A stretch of 40,385 bases of DNA from Metaruminococcus_A sp900762715 (GTDB lineage Bacteria > Bacillota > Clostridia > Oscillospirales > Ruminococcaceae), in the NCBI GenBank assembly GCA_048204295.1, contig DBFBLF010000094.1, forward strand, positions 1-40,385, read 5' to 3'. Numbering within the stretch: position 1 is the stretch's first letter; each line of letters begins with the position of its first letter. The notes under the pieces were generated by a model. It had not been told where the DNA came from. It was given only the letters and a program-made list of their open reading frames with translations, and did no database searches. Below, piece by piece: positions 24,283 to 32,434 of this stretch. The translations under genes were made by a program, and so were the position numbers.

Positions 24283-24795
24283 GTGCCGGAACGGAATTAT
24301 ACCAACACAGAGGTGCGCACGATGCAGCAGGATGCGATCCGCCGCGTAATGGAAATGCAGCGGATTGCAAACGAGCGTTTGCAGCGCAGCAATGCGGCCA
24401 GAGCCGCCGCCCAGCAGGAAAGTGAGCGCCCGGCCGATTCCGGGCAGCACCGCCAGGAACAAAACACTCAACAGGAGCACCGGAACCAGCAGCGTTCAAA
24501 TCAACAGCGTCAAAACCAGCAGCAGCACCGAACAACCTCTTCGCTCAGGAACGGGCAGGAAGGGCATAGCCCTGCGCCTGTTCATCACACCATGCCGGTA
24601 GGGCTTTCCGGACCGCCGCAAAACCAGCAGCCGCAGCAGCCCCCCTCGTTTTTCACTTCCGGGGCACTCGAAGGGTTTGTAAAGCGCCTTGGGCTGGAGA
24701 CCGACCAGCTGATCCTGATTGGGCTGCTTTTGCTGCTCATCAACGAAGGCGCGGATACTATCCTGATTATGGCGGTCTTTTACTTATTGATTTAG
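24283..24795 (+). CDS. Gln-rich protein with a hydrophobic C-terminal anchor, unknown function
   Basis: A 170-residue protein. The first about 115 residues are hydrophilic and dominated by Gln, Arg, Asn, Ser and His, beginning with a likely coiled coil (TMQQDAIRRVMEMQRIANER). A Pro/Gln-rich linker leads to FFTSGALEGFVKRLGLE and then two short hydrophobic stretches, QLILIGLLLLLINEGAD and TILIMAVFYLLI, which end the protein. The tail could form a membrane hairpin with the acidic E-G-A-D turn. GTG at 24283, seven bases after GGTGGTG, is preferred over TTG at 24277. It overlaps or abuts the preceding gene. I recognise no family. Confidence 0.72.
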   Translation: MPERNYTNTEVRTMQQDAIRRVMEMQRIANERLQRSNAARAAAQQESERPADSGQHRQEQNTQQEHRNQQRSNQQRQNQQQHRTTSSLRNGQEGHSPAPVHHTMPVGLSGPPQNQQPQQPPSFFTSGALEGFVKRLGLETDQLILIGLLLLLINEGADTILIMAVFYLLI

Positions 24796-24802
24796 GTAAG
24801 GT

Positions 24803-24979
24803 ATGAAAAAGCGCTTCAAACCCGGCGTACCCGTGAAAATGACCGCCTTTTATCGTTTTCAAAGAGGAAAGCGAGAATCGAGTTCGTACGAATTCGCCGT
24901 GATGAAGAATGTTCCTATTTTGTCAGGAACAACCGGGCGATACCGCCGTTATGATAGGAATCGGCTTGAACAAGGCTGA
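24803..24979 (+). CDS. Possible 58-residue basic protein, fourth gene of the cluster
   Basis: An open frame of 58 codons starting MKKRFKPGVPVKMTAFYRFQ and ending RYDRNRLEQG. It is strongly basic (many Arg and Lys) with no membrane segment. AGGTAAGG lies just before the ATG, close but usable. The start is only seven bases after the stop of the third gene, and the terminator at 24982 begins right after its stop, which is what a last operon gene would show. It contains a near-palindrome around TTCGTACGAA (24883-24892). No family is recognised, and chance opening cannot be excluded. Confidence 0.42.
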   Translation: MKKRFKPGVPVKMTAFYRFQRGKRESSSYEFAVMKNVPILSGTTGRYRRYDRNRLEQG

Positions 24980-24981
24980 AC

Positions 24982-25012
24982 AAAAGGGCCCTACCGCCGG
25001 CAGAGCCCTTTT
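24982..25012 (+). terminator. Terminator after the unknown cluster
   Basis: AAAAGGGC (24982-24989) pairs with GCCCTTTT (25005-25012) around a loop with further CT/AG pairing. The T run is short, so the second hairpin at 25062 may complete termination. Confidence 0.65.
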
Positions 25013-25061
25013 ATAATGTTTTTCAATAATTGGGCATGGCCGCATGACGGCCGGGAAAAAT

Positions 25062-25091
25062 AAAAAGCGGCACCCTTCGGTGCCGCTTTTT
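25062..25091. terminator. Bidirectional terminator at the nadC 3' end
   Basis: AAAAAGCGGCACC (25062-25074) pairs perfectly with GGTGCCGCTTTTT (25079-25091) around a CTTC loop. It ends five bases from the nadC stop and can terminate either strand. Confidence 0.92.
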
Positions 25092-25095
25092 ATCT

Positions 25096-25941
25096 TTATC
25101 CCTTTGTCTGAATCCGCATGGAAATGTCAAAGCATTTGACCGAGTGGGTCAGCGCGCCGAGTGAAATGATATCCACACCGGTTTCGGCAACCTCCCGGAT
25201 ATTCGCGTAGGTGATATTGCCGGAGGCCTCCAGTTTGGCCCGCCCGTCTGTAATTTCGACCGCCTTTTTCATGGTGGCGCAGTCCATATTGTCAAGCATA
25301 ATGACGTCCGCCCCTACGGCAAGCGCTTCGTTCAGCTCTTCCAGGTTCCGGGTCTCCACCTCAATTTTGACCATGTGCCCCACCTTGGAGCGGAGCGCTT
25401 CAACCGCTTTGGTGAGGGAACCGTATGCATCAATGTGATTGTCCTTGAGCATTGCGGCGTCGCTCAGGTTATAGCGGTGGTTGACCCCGCCGCCTGTGAC
25501 GACGGCGTATTTCTGGAGCGGCCGGAGCCCCGGCAGGGTCTTGCGGGTTTCCGCAATGGTGGCGCGGGTCCCCTCAATCAGCTTAACGCATTTGTTTGTC
25601 TCAGTCGCAATGCCGGACATATGCTGCATCAGGTTCAGGGCGGTCCGTTCTCCCTTGAGCAGGGTGGCGGTGCTCCCTTTGATTTCAGCGATGACGTCTC
25701 CTTTTGAAACGGCGGAGCCGTCCTGCTTCAGAATGGAGTATTCCACATTGCCGTCCAGCAGCTCAAAGACACGCATCCCAATTTCGATCCCGGCAACAAC
25801 GCCTTCGTCCTTTGAAATTAATCTGGCGGACGAAACGCTTCCCTCCGGCACAAGGTAGTCGGTGGTCACGTCGATGTAATTAATATCTTCAGAAATAGCG
25901 CGTTTGATCAGGTCGTCAACATAAAACTGTGGTAATTTCAT
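25096..25941 (-). CDS. nadC: Nicotinate-nucleotide pyrophosphorylase (carboxylating)
   Basis: A 281-residue quinolinate phosphoribosyltransferase that makes nicotinate mononucleotide from quinolinate and PRPP, the third step of de novo NAD synthesis. Family motifs are intact: ERTALNLMQHMSGIAT, then ETRKTLPGLRPLQKYAVVTG, then HRYNLSDAAMLKDNHI and VEVETRNLEE in the barrel. GGAGG lies seven bases before the ATG. It follows nadB by 16 bases and ends at the 25062-25091 terminator. The identification is secure. Confidence 0.97.
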   Translation of the reverse strand: MKLPQFYVDDLIKRAISEDINYIDVTTDYLVPEGSVSSARLISKDEGVVAGIEIGMRVFELLDGNVEYSILKQDGSAVSKGDVIAEIKGSTATLLKGERTALNLMQHMSGIATETNKCVKLIEGTRATIAETRKTLPGLRPLQKYAVVTGGGVNHRYNLSDAAMLKDNHIDAYGSLTKAVEALRSKVGHMVKIEVETRNLEELNEALAVGADVIMLDNMDCATMKKAVEITDGRAKLEASGNITYANIREVAETGVDIISLGALTHSVKCFDISMRIQTKG

Positions 25942-25957
25942 CTTCAGTCCTCCGTGG

Positions 25958-27472
25958 TCAGATCATTTCTTTGAGCATCAGGTAGGCGACGGTAGTCAGG
26001 GACCGCGCCTCTATAAAGTCCGGCGTTACTTCAAAGTTCCCGTCGTCCAGGAAATGCTTGAGTTCGCGCAGACGCTCAAAACCGCGCAGGGCCTCGGCCT
26101 GGTTGGGCACAACAAAATGTGCTTTCTGCATGATGGAGCGGACTTCGGTACGGGTACCCGCCGGAAGCGGTTTGGGATCCGTCTGTACCGGGAAATTGTA
26201 CGGGACAATTTCAGGCAGGTTTCCACTCAGTTTTTCGTTGATGTCCAGCGCGGCCTGCTTGGAGAAAACGAGTGCCTCCAGCAGGGAATTGCTGGCAAGG
26301 CGGTTATTTCCATGAACGCCGGTGTGGGAACATTCGCCCGCCGCATAGAGCCCATCTATGCTTGTCTCACTGTGAAGGCCCACGTCTATGCCGCCCATCA
26401 GGTAGTGCTGGCAGGGGTAGACAGGAATCAGGTCCCTGGCCATGTCATAACCCTCTTTCAGCAGATTCTGGTAGATCATCGGGAAGCGGTTGCGGATAAA
26501 ATCGGCCGGTTTATAGGTGATATCCAGGTAAAATTTATAACTGCCCGTTCGGGCCTCCTCCTTGATAATCGCCTGGGAGACGACGTCGCGCGGGGCGAGT
26601 TCGAGCCGTTCGTCATACCGGTCCATAAAACGCTCTTTGTTGCAGTTGAGCAGGTAAGCGCCTTCGCCGCGGACCGACTCGGAAATCAAAAAGCACTCCC
26701 GGGTGTTTGAATTGTTAAAGGCGGTGGGGTGGAACTGTACCAGGTGCAGGTTTTTAATCTTTGCCCCGATCCGGTAGGCGAGGGCAATCCCGTCTCCAGT
26801 GGCAATTTTTGAGTTGGTGGTGTATTTATAAACGCGCCCAATTCCGCCGGTGGCGAGAAGGCAGAAGTGTGCCGAGTATTCCTCGCGGCGGTTTTCCTTA
26901 ACATGGAGCGCGTCGACACTGAACCCGTGTGCCGATTTTTTCAGGTCGCAAACCATAGTGTCTTCCATAATGGTCACGTTGGGAAGCTTTTTAACGGCTT
27001 CAATCAGCTTTTCAACAATTTCGCGGCCGGTGCAGTCCTTATGGTGGAGGATCCGCGGCTTGGAATGGCCGCCCTCCAGCGTCATATGGATGTTACCGTT
27101 CTCGTCGCGGTCGAAATCGACGTTGTAGTCGATCAGCTTCCGGACCTCTTCCGGCCCTTTGGTGACAAGGAGCTTCAACGAATCGGGGTTGTTTTTGAAT
27201 CCGCCGGCGATGAGAGTGTCGTTTTGATGGGATGCAATGCTGTCGTTTTCCTCGTCGATTACCGCAGCCACGCCGCCCTGCGCCAGAGAAGAGTTGCTCA
27301 GGGTAAGCTGGCGTTTGCACAGGAGAAGGACCTTGGCGTCAGGCTTTAAGTTGAGCGCGCAGTACAGGCCCGCCACGCCGCTTCCGACAACAATGACGTC
27401 ATAGTTTTTGTTCACAATTTTCACCTTCAGAAATTTTTTCGCGGCATCTTTTAAAGCTGCCGCGTTCATCAT
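25958..27472 (-). CDS. nadB: L-aspartate oxidase
   Basis: A 504-residue FAD enzyme that oxidises aspartate to iminoaspartate for quinolinate synthesis. The FAD-binding VIVVGSGVAGLYCALNL, the SSLAQGGVAAV segment, the active-site region with HLVQFHPTAF, ESVRGEGAYLLN and the C-terminal GLYAAGECSHTGVHGNNRLA are all present. A basic N-terminal stretch of about 20 residues precedes the Rossmann fold. ATG at 27472 or the adjacent ATG at 27469 is the start, preceded by GGGGGA. It is first in a leftward nadB-nadC unit. Quinolinate synthase (nadA), often the third gene, is not in this window. Confidence 0.96.
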   Translation of the reverse strand: MMNAAALKDAAKKFLKVKIVNKNYDVIVVGSGVAGLYCALNLKPDAKVLLLCKRQLTLSNSSLAQGGVAAVIDEENDSIASHQNDTLIAGGFKNNPDSLKLLVTKGPEEVRKLIDYNVDFDRDENGNIHMTLEGGHSKPRILHHKDCTGREIVEKLIEAVKKLPNVTIMEDTMVCDLKKSAHGFSVDALHVKENRREEYSAHFCLLATGGIGRVYKYTTNSKIATGDGIALAYRIGAKIKNLHLVQFHPTAFNNSNTRECFLISESVRGEGAYLLNCNKERFMDRYDERLELAPRDVVSQAIIKEEARTGSYKFYLDITYKPADFIRNRFPMIYQNLLKEGYDMARDLIPVYPCQHYLMGGIDVGLHSETSIDGLYAAGECSHTGVHGNNRLASNSLLEALVFSKQAALDINEKLSGNLPEIVPYNFPVQTDPKPLPAGTRTEVRSIMQKAHFVVPNQAEALRGFERLRELKHFLDDGNFEVTPDFIEARSLTTVAYLMLKEMI

Positions 27473-27522
27473 TTAATCCCCCAGGGATAAAATACATCTG
27501 TAAAAGAGCTTAAACTTATTTC

Positions 27523-27551
27523 AGTATACCATAAACTTGTCAAAATGGCAC
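27523..27551 (-). promoter_or_regulatory. Promoter of nadB-nadC
   Basis: On the minus strand GTGCCA (27551-27546), 17 bases, and TATACT (27528-27523). A perfect TTGACA also occurs inside the spacer, too close to this -10 to be its -35. I saw no clear NAD-regulator operator. Confidence 0.5.
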
Positions 27552-27755
27552 TATAAAATGAAAGAAAACCTACACATATTTTTGCTGATAAACAGTGGAG
27601 AAAATGACAATAATACTAAGAACCTGTATTCGCAGCGTTGAAGTGCTCGTCTTTGGGGAAAATGCATCCGAAATTTAAAGGCTTTCACCTTGTGAATACA
27701 GATTTTGAAAAAATGCCTTTCAAAAAGGCGGATTACCCGGAAAGGACTGTTTCAT

Positions 27756-30053
27756 ATGTATGCTGTCATTATGGCGGGCGGCGAAGGCAGCCGCCTGCGC
27801 CCCTTAACCTGCGAGATTCCAAAACCCCTTGCCCCCCTCTGCGGCCGGCCGGTTGTGGACTATATCCTCGACCTTTTGAAAAAACACGGTTGTGACGGGG
27901 CTGTGCTGACCTTGATGTACCTGGCGGACCGGCTGACCTCTCATTTCCCGGACGAAGAGTACAAGGGGATCCCGCTCTCCTTTGCTTATGAGGACGAACC
28001 GCTTGGAACGGCGGGAAGCGTGAAAAACGCGGCGAAAGTAAACGAAGACTTTTTGGTGATCAGCGGCGACGCGATGTGCGATTTCGACCTGACCGCCGCT
28101 TTTGCGTTCCACAAACAGTCAAAGGCCGCCGCCACTCTTGTTGTCACCAGGGTGGAGGATCCGCGGGAATACGGCCTTGTCCAGTCGGGTGAAAACGGTA
28201 GGATTACGGGTTTTTTGGAAAAGCCTTCCCGTCTCAACTGCGTGACCGGACTTGCCAATACAGGTATCTATATCCTGTCGCCCGCTGTTCTGGAACTGAT
28301 TCCGGACGGGAAATCCTCTGACTTTTCTTTTGATATTTTCCCGGAGATGCTCCGCCGCAAAATGCCGCTCTACGCCTACGAAGCCAAGGGATACTGGAAA
28401 GATATCGGCGACATCAAAAGCTATATTGACTGCCAGCGCGATATGCTGGAGGGAAAGGTGGATTGCGAGGTTCGTTCCGTTGTGCGGAACGCGGAAAACG
28501 TTGTCAACTGTCCGCCGGGAGTTGAAATTCACCCGCCGGTTTATATCGGTGGAAATGTGTCCCTGGGCGAAGGGGTGACCCTCGGCGCGGGGAGCGTTCT
28601 ATGCGACAATATCTCAGTCGGGCGCGGCAGTAAAATCCGGGGAGGCGTCCTGCTGCCGGGTGTAACGGTGGGAAGCCTTTGCAGCGTCAACCAGGCTGTT
28701 ATTTGTGAGGACGCGGTTTTGGAGACCGGAGCGGGCGTTTTTGAATATGCCGTCGTGGGCCGCCATGCAGTCGTCTCTTCCCGCGCGTTCGTCCACCCCC
28801 GGGTCAAAGTTTGGGATTACAAAACCGTTCCCGCCGGGTTGGAGCTCAAGGAGAACCTCCAGCAGGGTGATGTGCGGGAAATTATCTGTGAAGAGGATGG
28901 AATTGAAGGTGAGTTGGGGAGTGTAGTAACCCCTCAGTTTTGCGCAACGCTCGGCTCTGCCCTTGCAAGCCTGAAAAAGAACTGTATCGTCGGCGTAGGA
29001 AACGATGGAAGCGAAACCGCTGCCGCCCTTGAAAGCGCCGTCCTTTCGGGAATCGCCGCCGCTGGGGCGGAAGGCTGGCGGTTCGGCGCTGGGGTCGCGC
29101 CAAAATTCCGCTACTGCCTCAGCCAGGGCGGCTGTGATTTCGGCGTTTACCTCCGCCTTCAGAACGACCGTGTATCCCTCTGCCTGAGCCAGGACGGTGG
29201 TCTTCCCATGACGAGGGCAAACGAGAGGAAGCTGGAGGGCTTTTTAAATAGGGGCGAGTATAAAAGGGCCGTTTCCTCCGAGTTTGGCCGGGAGGTGGAT
29301 TTCAGCGGGATGGGCAAGCTATATGAAGCGCACCTGGTCCGGAAGGGCGGCTCGCTTGAGGGGATGTCGGTCCGGCTGAAACCTCCGCTTTCGCCGTCCG
29401 GCAGACTTCTCCGCCGGGTATTGGAGCGGCTGGGGGCCAATGTTTCTTCCGGCCCGTTTTTCGGCTTGTCGGCCGACGGCACCCGTCTCTCTGTCTTTGA
29501 TGAGACGGCTGGCTTTGTCCCTCATGAGCGGCTGATCGCTTTAGTCTGTGCCGCCCGGTTCGGGAGAGGGGAGGACGTTTCAGTTCCGAACACCCTGCTC
29601 GCCGCAGTAGATGAGCTTGCGGAGCGGTACCGGCATAGGGCCTACCGGTACGCCGCCTGCCCCTGTGACCGTTCCGACGAACAGGCAAGGACTTTAGCGG
29701 TGGCTGAACCCTTTGCAGAAGATGGGCTCCTTCTGGCGGTAGAAGTGCTGCGTTACCTCAAGGAGAGCGGACAGGCTCTAGCGGAAGCATTGAAGGCGAT
29801 ACCCGCTTTTTCGACCGCTGTACGCCAGGTGGAGATTAATGAAAAAATCTCTGACGTATTTGAACGGATCGGTGCTGTGTCCAGCGGGATAGGCGAAGGG
29901 GTCCGCCTGCGCGACAAACGCGGCGAACTGCTGCTGCGGCCGGCGAAATCCGGCAGGGGGATTTTTATTTATGCCGAAAGCCGGGACAGTGAAACGGCAG
30001 AAGAACTCTGTGGCTTTTATGAAGACCTGATTAAAAAGGGCCCGCTTTGTTAA
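27756..30053 (+). CDS. Fusion of sugar-1-phosphate nucleotidyltransferase, beta-helix and inactive phosphomannomutase-like domain
   Basis: A 765-residue cytosolic protein. Residues 1-235 are a nucleotidyltransferase with the nucleotide-binding GGEGSRLRPLT (8-18), GTAGSV and the metal-site GD in VISGDAM. Residues about 255-360 are hexapeptide repeats (VYIGGNVSLGEGVTLGAGSV). Residues about 385-765 follow the fold of phosphoglucomutase/phosphomannomutase, but the serine loop (TxSHNP) is absent near 450-475, the metal-binding DGDGDR is SADGTR (572-577), and the phosphate loop RPSGTEP is RPAKSGR. So transferase activity is likely and mutase activity is not. ATG 27756 follows AAAGGA by nine bases. 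Similar fusions are known in Firmicutes and cyanobacteria as predicted mannose-1-phosphate guanylyltransferases; the substrate here is inferred. Confidence 0.87.
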   Translation: MYAVIMAGGEGSRLRPLTCEIPKPLAPLCGRPVVDYILDLLKKHGCDGAVLTLMYLADRLTSHFPDEEYKGIPLSFAYEDEPLGTAGSVKNAAKVNEDFLVISGDAMCDFDLTAAFAFHKQSKAAATLVVTRVEDPREYGLVQSGENGRITGFLEKPSRLNCVTGLANTGIYILSPAVLELIPDGKSSDFSFDIFPEMLRRKMPLYAYEAKGYWKDIGDIKSYIDCQRDMLEGKVDCEVRSVVRNAENVVNCPPGVEIHPPVYIGGNVSLGEGVTLGAGSVLCDNISVGRGSKIRGGVLLPGVTVGSLCSVNQAVICEDAVLETGAGVFEYAVVGRHAVVSSRAFVHPRVKVWDYKTVPAGLELKENLQQGDVREIICEEDGIEGELGSVVTPQFCATLGSALASLKKNCIVGVGNDGSETAAALESAVLSGIAAAGAEGWRFGAGVAPKFRYCLSQGGCDFGVYLRLQNDRVSLCLSQDGGLPMTRANERKLEGFLNRGEYKRAVSSEFGREVDFSGMGKLYEAHLVRKGGSLEGMSVRLKPPLSPSGRLLRRVLERLGANVSSGPFFGLSADGTRLSVFDETAGFVPHERLIALVCAARFGRGEDVSVPNTLLAAVDELAERYRHRAYRYAACPCDRSDEQARTLAVAEPFAEDGLLLAVEVLRYLKESGQALAEALKAIPAFSTAVRQVEINEKISDVFERIGAVSSGIGEGVRLRDKRGELLLRPAKSGRGIFIYAESRDSETAEELCGFYEDLIKKGPLC

Positions 30054-30094
30054 TACTCTGGTCGCTCTTTCTTTTCGGGCTGCCGGCCGGGCGC

Positions 30095-30123
30095 TTGACT
30101 TTTTTCCGTGAAACAGGTAAACT
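30095..30123 (+). promoter_or_regulatory. Promoter upstream of rnj
   Basis: TTGACT (30095-30100), a 17-base spacer and TAAACT (30118-30123). Transcription would begin near 30130, about 300 bases before rnj and before a terminator. Confidence 0.65.
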
Positions 30124-30129
30124 AAAACT

Positions 30130-30258
30130 GTATCTATATGTTCGGTTGAGATTTTGTTGCAGTTTGCGTTTCTTTTCACAGCTTTCATTTTTCTTATTGG
30201 AAACGCGGAACAGGCAGGTAAACACGAAGGAGGAAAGGGTACGCTGCGTACCCTTTTT
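30130..30258 (+). ncRNA. Short transcript candidate with its own terminator (small RNA or attenuated leader of rnj)
   Basis: Between the promoter and a terminator at 30237-30258 (GGGTACG/CGTACCC with a CTG loop, then TTTTT) lies about 130 bases without a convincing gene. GCGTTTC (30166-30172) can pair with GAAACGC (30200-30206). A perfect AAGGAGG (30226-30232) stands just before the terminator stem but no start codon follows at a usable distance. From 30259 to 30426 I see nothing except the rnj ribosome site. The elements are seen; their role as a small RNA or a feedback leader is inferred. Confidence 0.45.
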
Positions 30259-30426
30259 CTGTTTGCTGCCTACATAATCAAGGTACGGCTTTTAATAAGC
30301 AAAACGCGCCGCGGGGTAATTTCTGCCCTGCTTAGTTTGTTGCATTCCTATTTTGGGGGAACTCGTCCTTGATCGAAAAATCACGCTGAAAATGAAAACG
30401 TTTTTATTTGTTGAAAAGAGGTATTT

Positions 30427-32337
30427 ATGGAAGAATTAAAAAAACAGGCGCAGACCGCGCCGGCGGCAGAAGCACAGCCGCAGCAGGAAAAGAAAAGGGC
30501 GCCGCGCAAACGGCCCTCCGGCCAGCAGAAAACCCCCTCGAAGAAAACAGCGGCTAAGCCCGCTTCGGGCTCTCAAGAAAAGGGTGCGGAAAACACCCAG
30601 AAAAAAACGGCGCAGAATACCCAGGCCGGTGGCCGCAGAAAAACAGGCGGAAAACAGTCCGGTTCCAAAGAGCGCAGAAAAACCCCGGTGCGGATTATTC
30701 CGCTTGGCGGCTTGAATGAAATTGGCAAAAACATGACCTGCTATGAATGCGGGCAGGACATGTTTATTGTGGACTGTGGCCTTGCTTTCCCGGATGCGGA
30801 TATGCTCGGGGTAGACATCGTCATCCCGGATTTTACCTACGTTGAAAAGAACAAGGACCGGATCCGCGGCATCATTCTGACCCATGGGCATGAAGACCAT
30901 ATCGGCGGCCTTGCTTATCTTCTCAAAAAATTCAACGTGCCGGTTTACGGCACCCGCCTGACCCTCGGTCTGGTCGAGGGCAAGCTCAAGGAGCACGGCC
31001 TGCTCCGCTCCGCGAATTTAAATGTCATCAAACCGCGCGACATGATCAAGATGGGCTGTATGTCGGTTGAAGTCATCCCGGTCAACCACTCCATCCCGGA
31101 CGCGGTTGCTTTTGCAGTTTACACCCCGGCCGGCATTATTGTCCAGACCGGCGACTTTAAGGTTGATTTTTCGCCGATCCAGGGCGAGATCATTGACCTT
31201 GCGCGTTTTGCCGAACTCGGTAACCGCGGCGTTCTCTGCCTGCTGGCGGATTCGACCAACGCAGAGCGTCCCGGTTCTACCATGAGCGAGCGGAAGGTCG
31301 GCGAGTCTTTCGAACGCTTGTTCAAGCAGGCGGAAAGCCGCAGGATCATTATTGCAACCTTTTCCTCCAACATCCACCGGGTACAGCAGATTGTCGACAA
31401 CGCGGTCCGCTCCGGCAGGAAGGTGGCGGTTTCAGGCCGCAGCATGGTCAACGTGGTCAACGTCGCCCTTGAGCTCGGCTACCTGCATATTCCGGACGGC
31501 GTCATGATTGATATCGACGCGATTGGCCGCTACCCGGACGACAAGTTGATTATCATCACCACCGGCAGTCAAGGCGAGCCGATGTCCGCGCTCTCCCGCA
31601 TGGCGGCGGGCGAACACCGGAAGGTGTCCGTTTCTTCGGACGACTTCATCATCATCTCCGCTACGCCGATTCCGGGCAATGAAAAGCATGTCAACCGCGT
31701 CATCAACGAATTGATGCGCCTTGGGGCGGAGGTCGTCTTTGAGAAAATGTATGACGTCCATGTTTCCGGGCATGCCTGTCAAGATGAGCTGAAGCTGATG
31801 CTTTCTTTGGTAAAACCGAAGTTCTTCATCCCGGTTCACGGCGAGTACAAGCACCTGAAAAAGCACAGCCAGCTGGCGCAGGCGGTGGGGATTCCGCCTT
31901 CCAATATCCTGATCGGCGACATTGGCCAGGTAATTGAGCTGGACGGTGTTGAAATGAAAACAACCGGAACTGTCCCGGCCGGCCGCGTTTTTGTAGACGG
32001 CTATGGCGTCGGCGACGTGGGATCTATTGTCCTGCGGGACCGGAAACACCTGGCGCAGGACGGCCTGATCATCGTGGTCGTTACCATGGATGGCACCTCC
32101 GGCGAGGTGGTTGCCGGTCCGGATATTGTCTCCCGCGGCTTTGTCTACGTCCGCGAATCTGAAGAGCTGATGGAAGAAGCCCGTGTGCGAATCAGCGGCG
32201 TTCTGGCCGACTGCGTTTCCCGTTCCGTGCGGGAATGGGGCGTTATCAAGACTTCGATCAAGGACGATCTTTCCAACTTTATTTACAAAAAAACCAAACG
32301 CGCTCCAATGATTTTACCGATCATCATGGAAATCTAA
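30427..32337 (+). CDS. rnj: Ribonuclease J
   Basis: A 636-residue metallo-beta-lactamase/beta-CASP ribonuclease with 5' exo- and endonuclease activity in mRNA turnover. The catalytic HGHEDH is at residues 153-158, followed by beta-CASP motifs (ADSTNAERPG, VAVSGRSM, TGSQGEP, PVHGEYKHLKKH). The first about 80 residues are a disordered, very basic extension rich in Lys, Arg, Gln, Ala and Gly (APRKRPSGQQ, AGGRRKTGGKQ) that precedes the normal start at about KTPVRIIPLGG. AAAGAGG lies seven bases before the ATG, so the extension is translated. Such tails may bind RNA or partner proteins. It lies downstream of a terminated short transcript. The identification is secure. Confidence 0.96.
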   Translation: MEELKKQAQTAPAAEAQPQQEKKRAPRKRPSGQQKTPSKKTAAKPASGSQEKGAENTQKKTAQNTQAGGRRKTGGKQSGSKERRKTPVRIIPLGGLNEIGKNMTCYECGQDMFIVDCGLAFPDADMLGVDIVIPDFTYVEKNKDRIRGIILTHGHEDHIGGLAYLLKKFNVPVYGTRLTLGLVEGKLKEHGLLRSANLNVIKPRDMIKMGCMSVEVIPVNHSIPDAVAFAVYTPAGIIVQTGDFKVDFSPIQGEIIDLARFAELGNRGVLCLLADSTNAERPGSTMSERKVGESFERLFKQAESRRIIIATFSSNIHRVQQIVDNAVRSGRKVAVSGRSMVNVVNVALELGYLHIPDGVMIDIDAIGRYPDDKLIIITTGSQGEPMSALSRMAAGEHRKVSVSSDDFIIISATPIPGNEKHVNRVINELMRLGAEVVFEKMYDVHVSGHACQDELKLMLSLVKPKFFIPVHGEYKHLKKHSQLAQAVGIPPSNILIGDIGQVIELDGVEMKTTGTVPAGRVFVDGYGVGDVGSIVLRDRKHLAQDGLIIVVVTMDGTSGEVVAGPDIVSRGFVYVRESEELMEEARVRISGVLADCVSRSVREWGVIKTSIKDDLSNFIYKKTKRAPMILPIIMEI

Positions 32338-32369
32338 TCCCCCCTTCTTCGATTAATTTCCGAATTTTA

Positions 32370-32398
32370 TTGAAACTCCCCCGCACATGATGTAAAAT
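32370..32398 (+). promoter_or_regulatory. Promoter of the gdpP-rplI-dnaB-tilS-hpt-ftsH series
   Basis: TTGAAA (32370-32375), exactly 17 bases, and TAAAAT (32393-32398), about 37 bases before the gdpP start. It is among the best sigmaA matches in the window. Confidence 0.78.
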
Positions 32399-32434
32399 AG
32401 GGAATAAGAACTGAAGAAATTGAGGTGGCTGTCA

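Noticed and set aside
24834..24850. GTGAAAATGACCGCC, similar to the GTGAAAATGT repeats near thrS, suggesting a second insertion-sequence end.
   Set aside because: Only eight to nine bases match, it occurs once, and it lies in the possible 58-codon frame, so it is probably coincidence.
30154..30372. A 72-codon frame that begins with a hydrophobic segment upstream of rnj.
   Set aside because: It starts with TTG without a ribosome site and reads straight through an intrinsic terminator.
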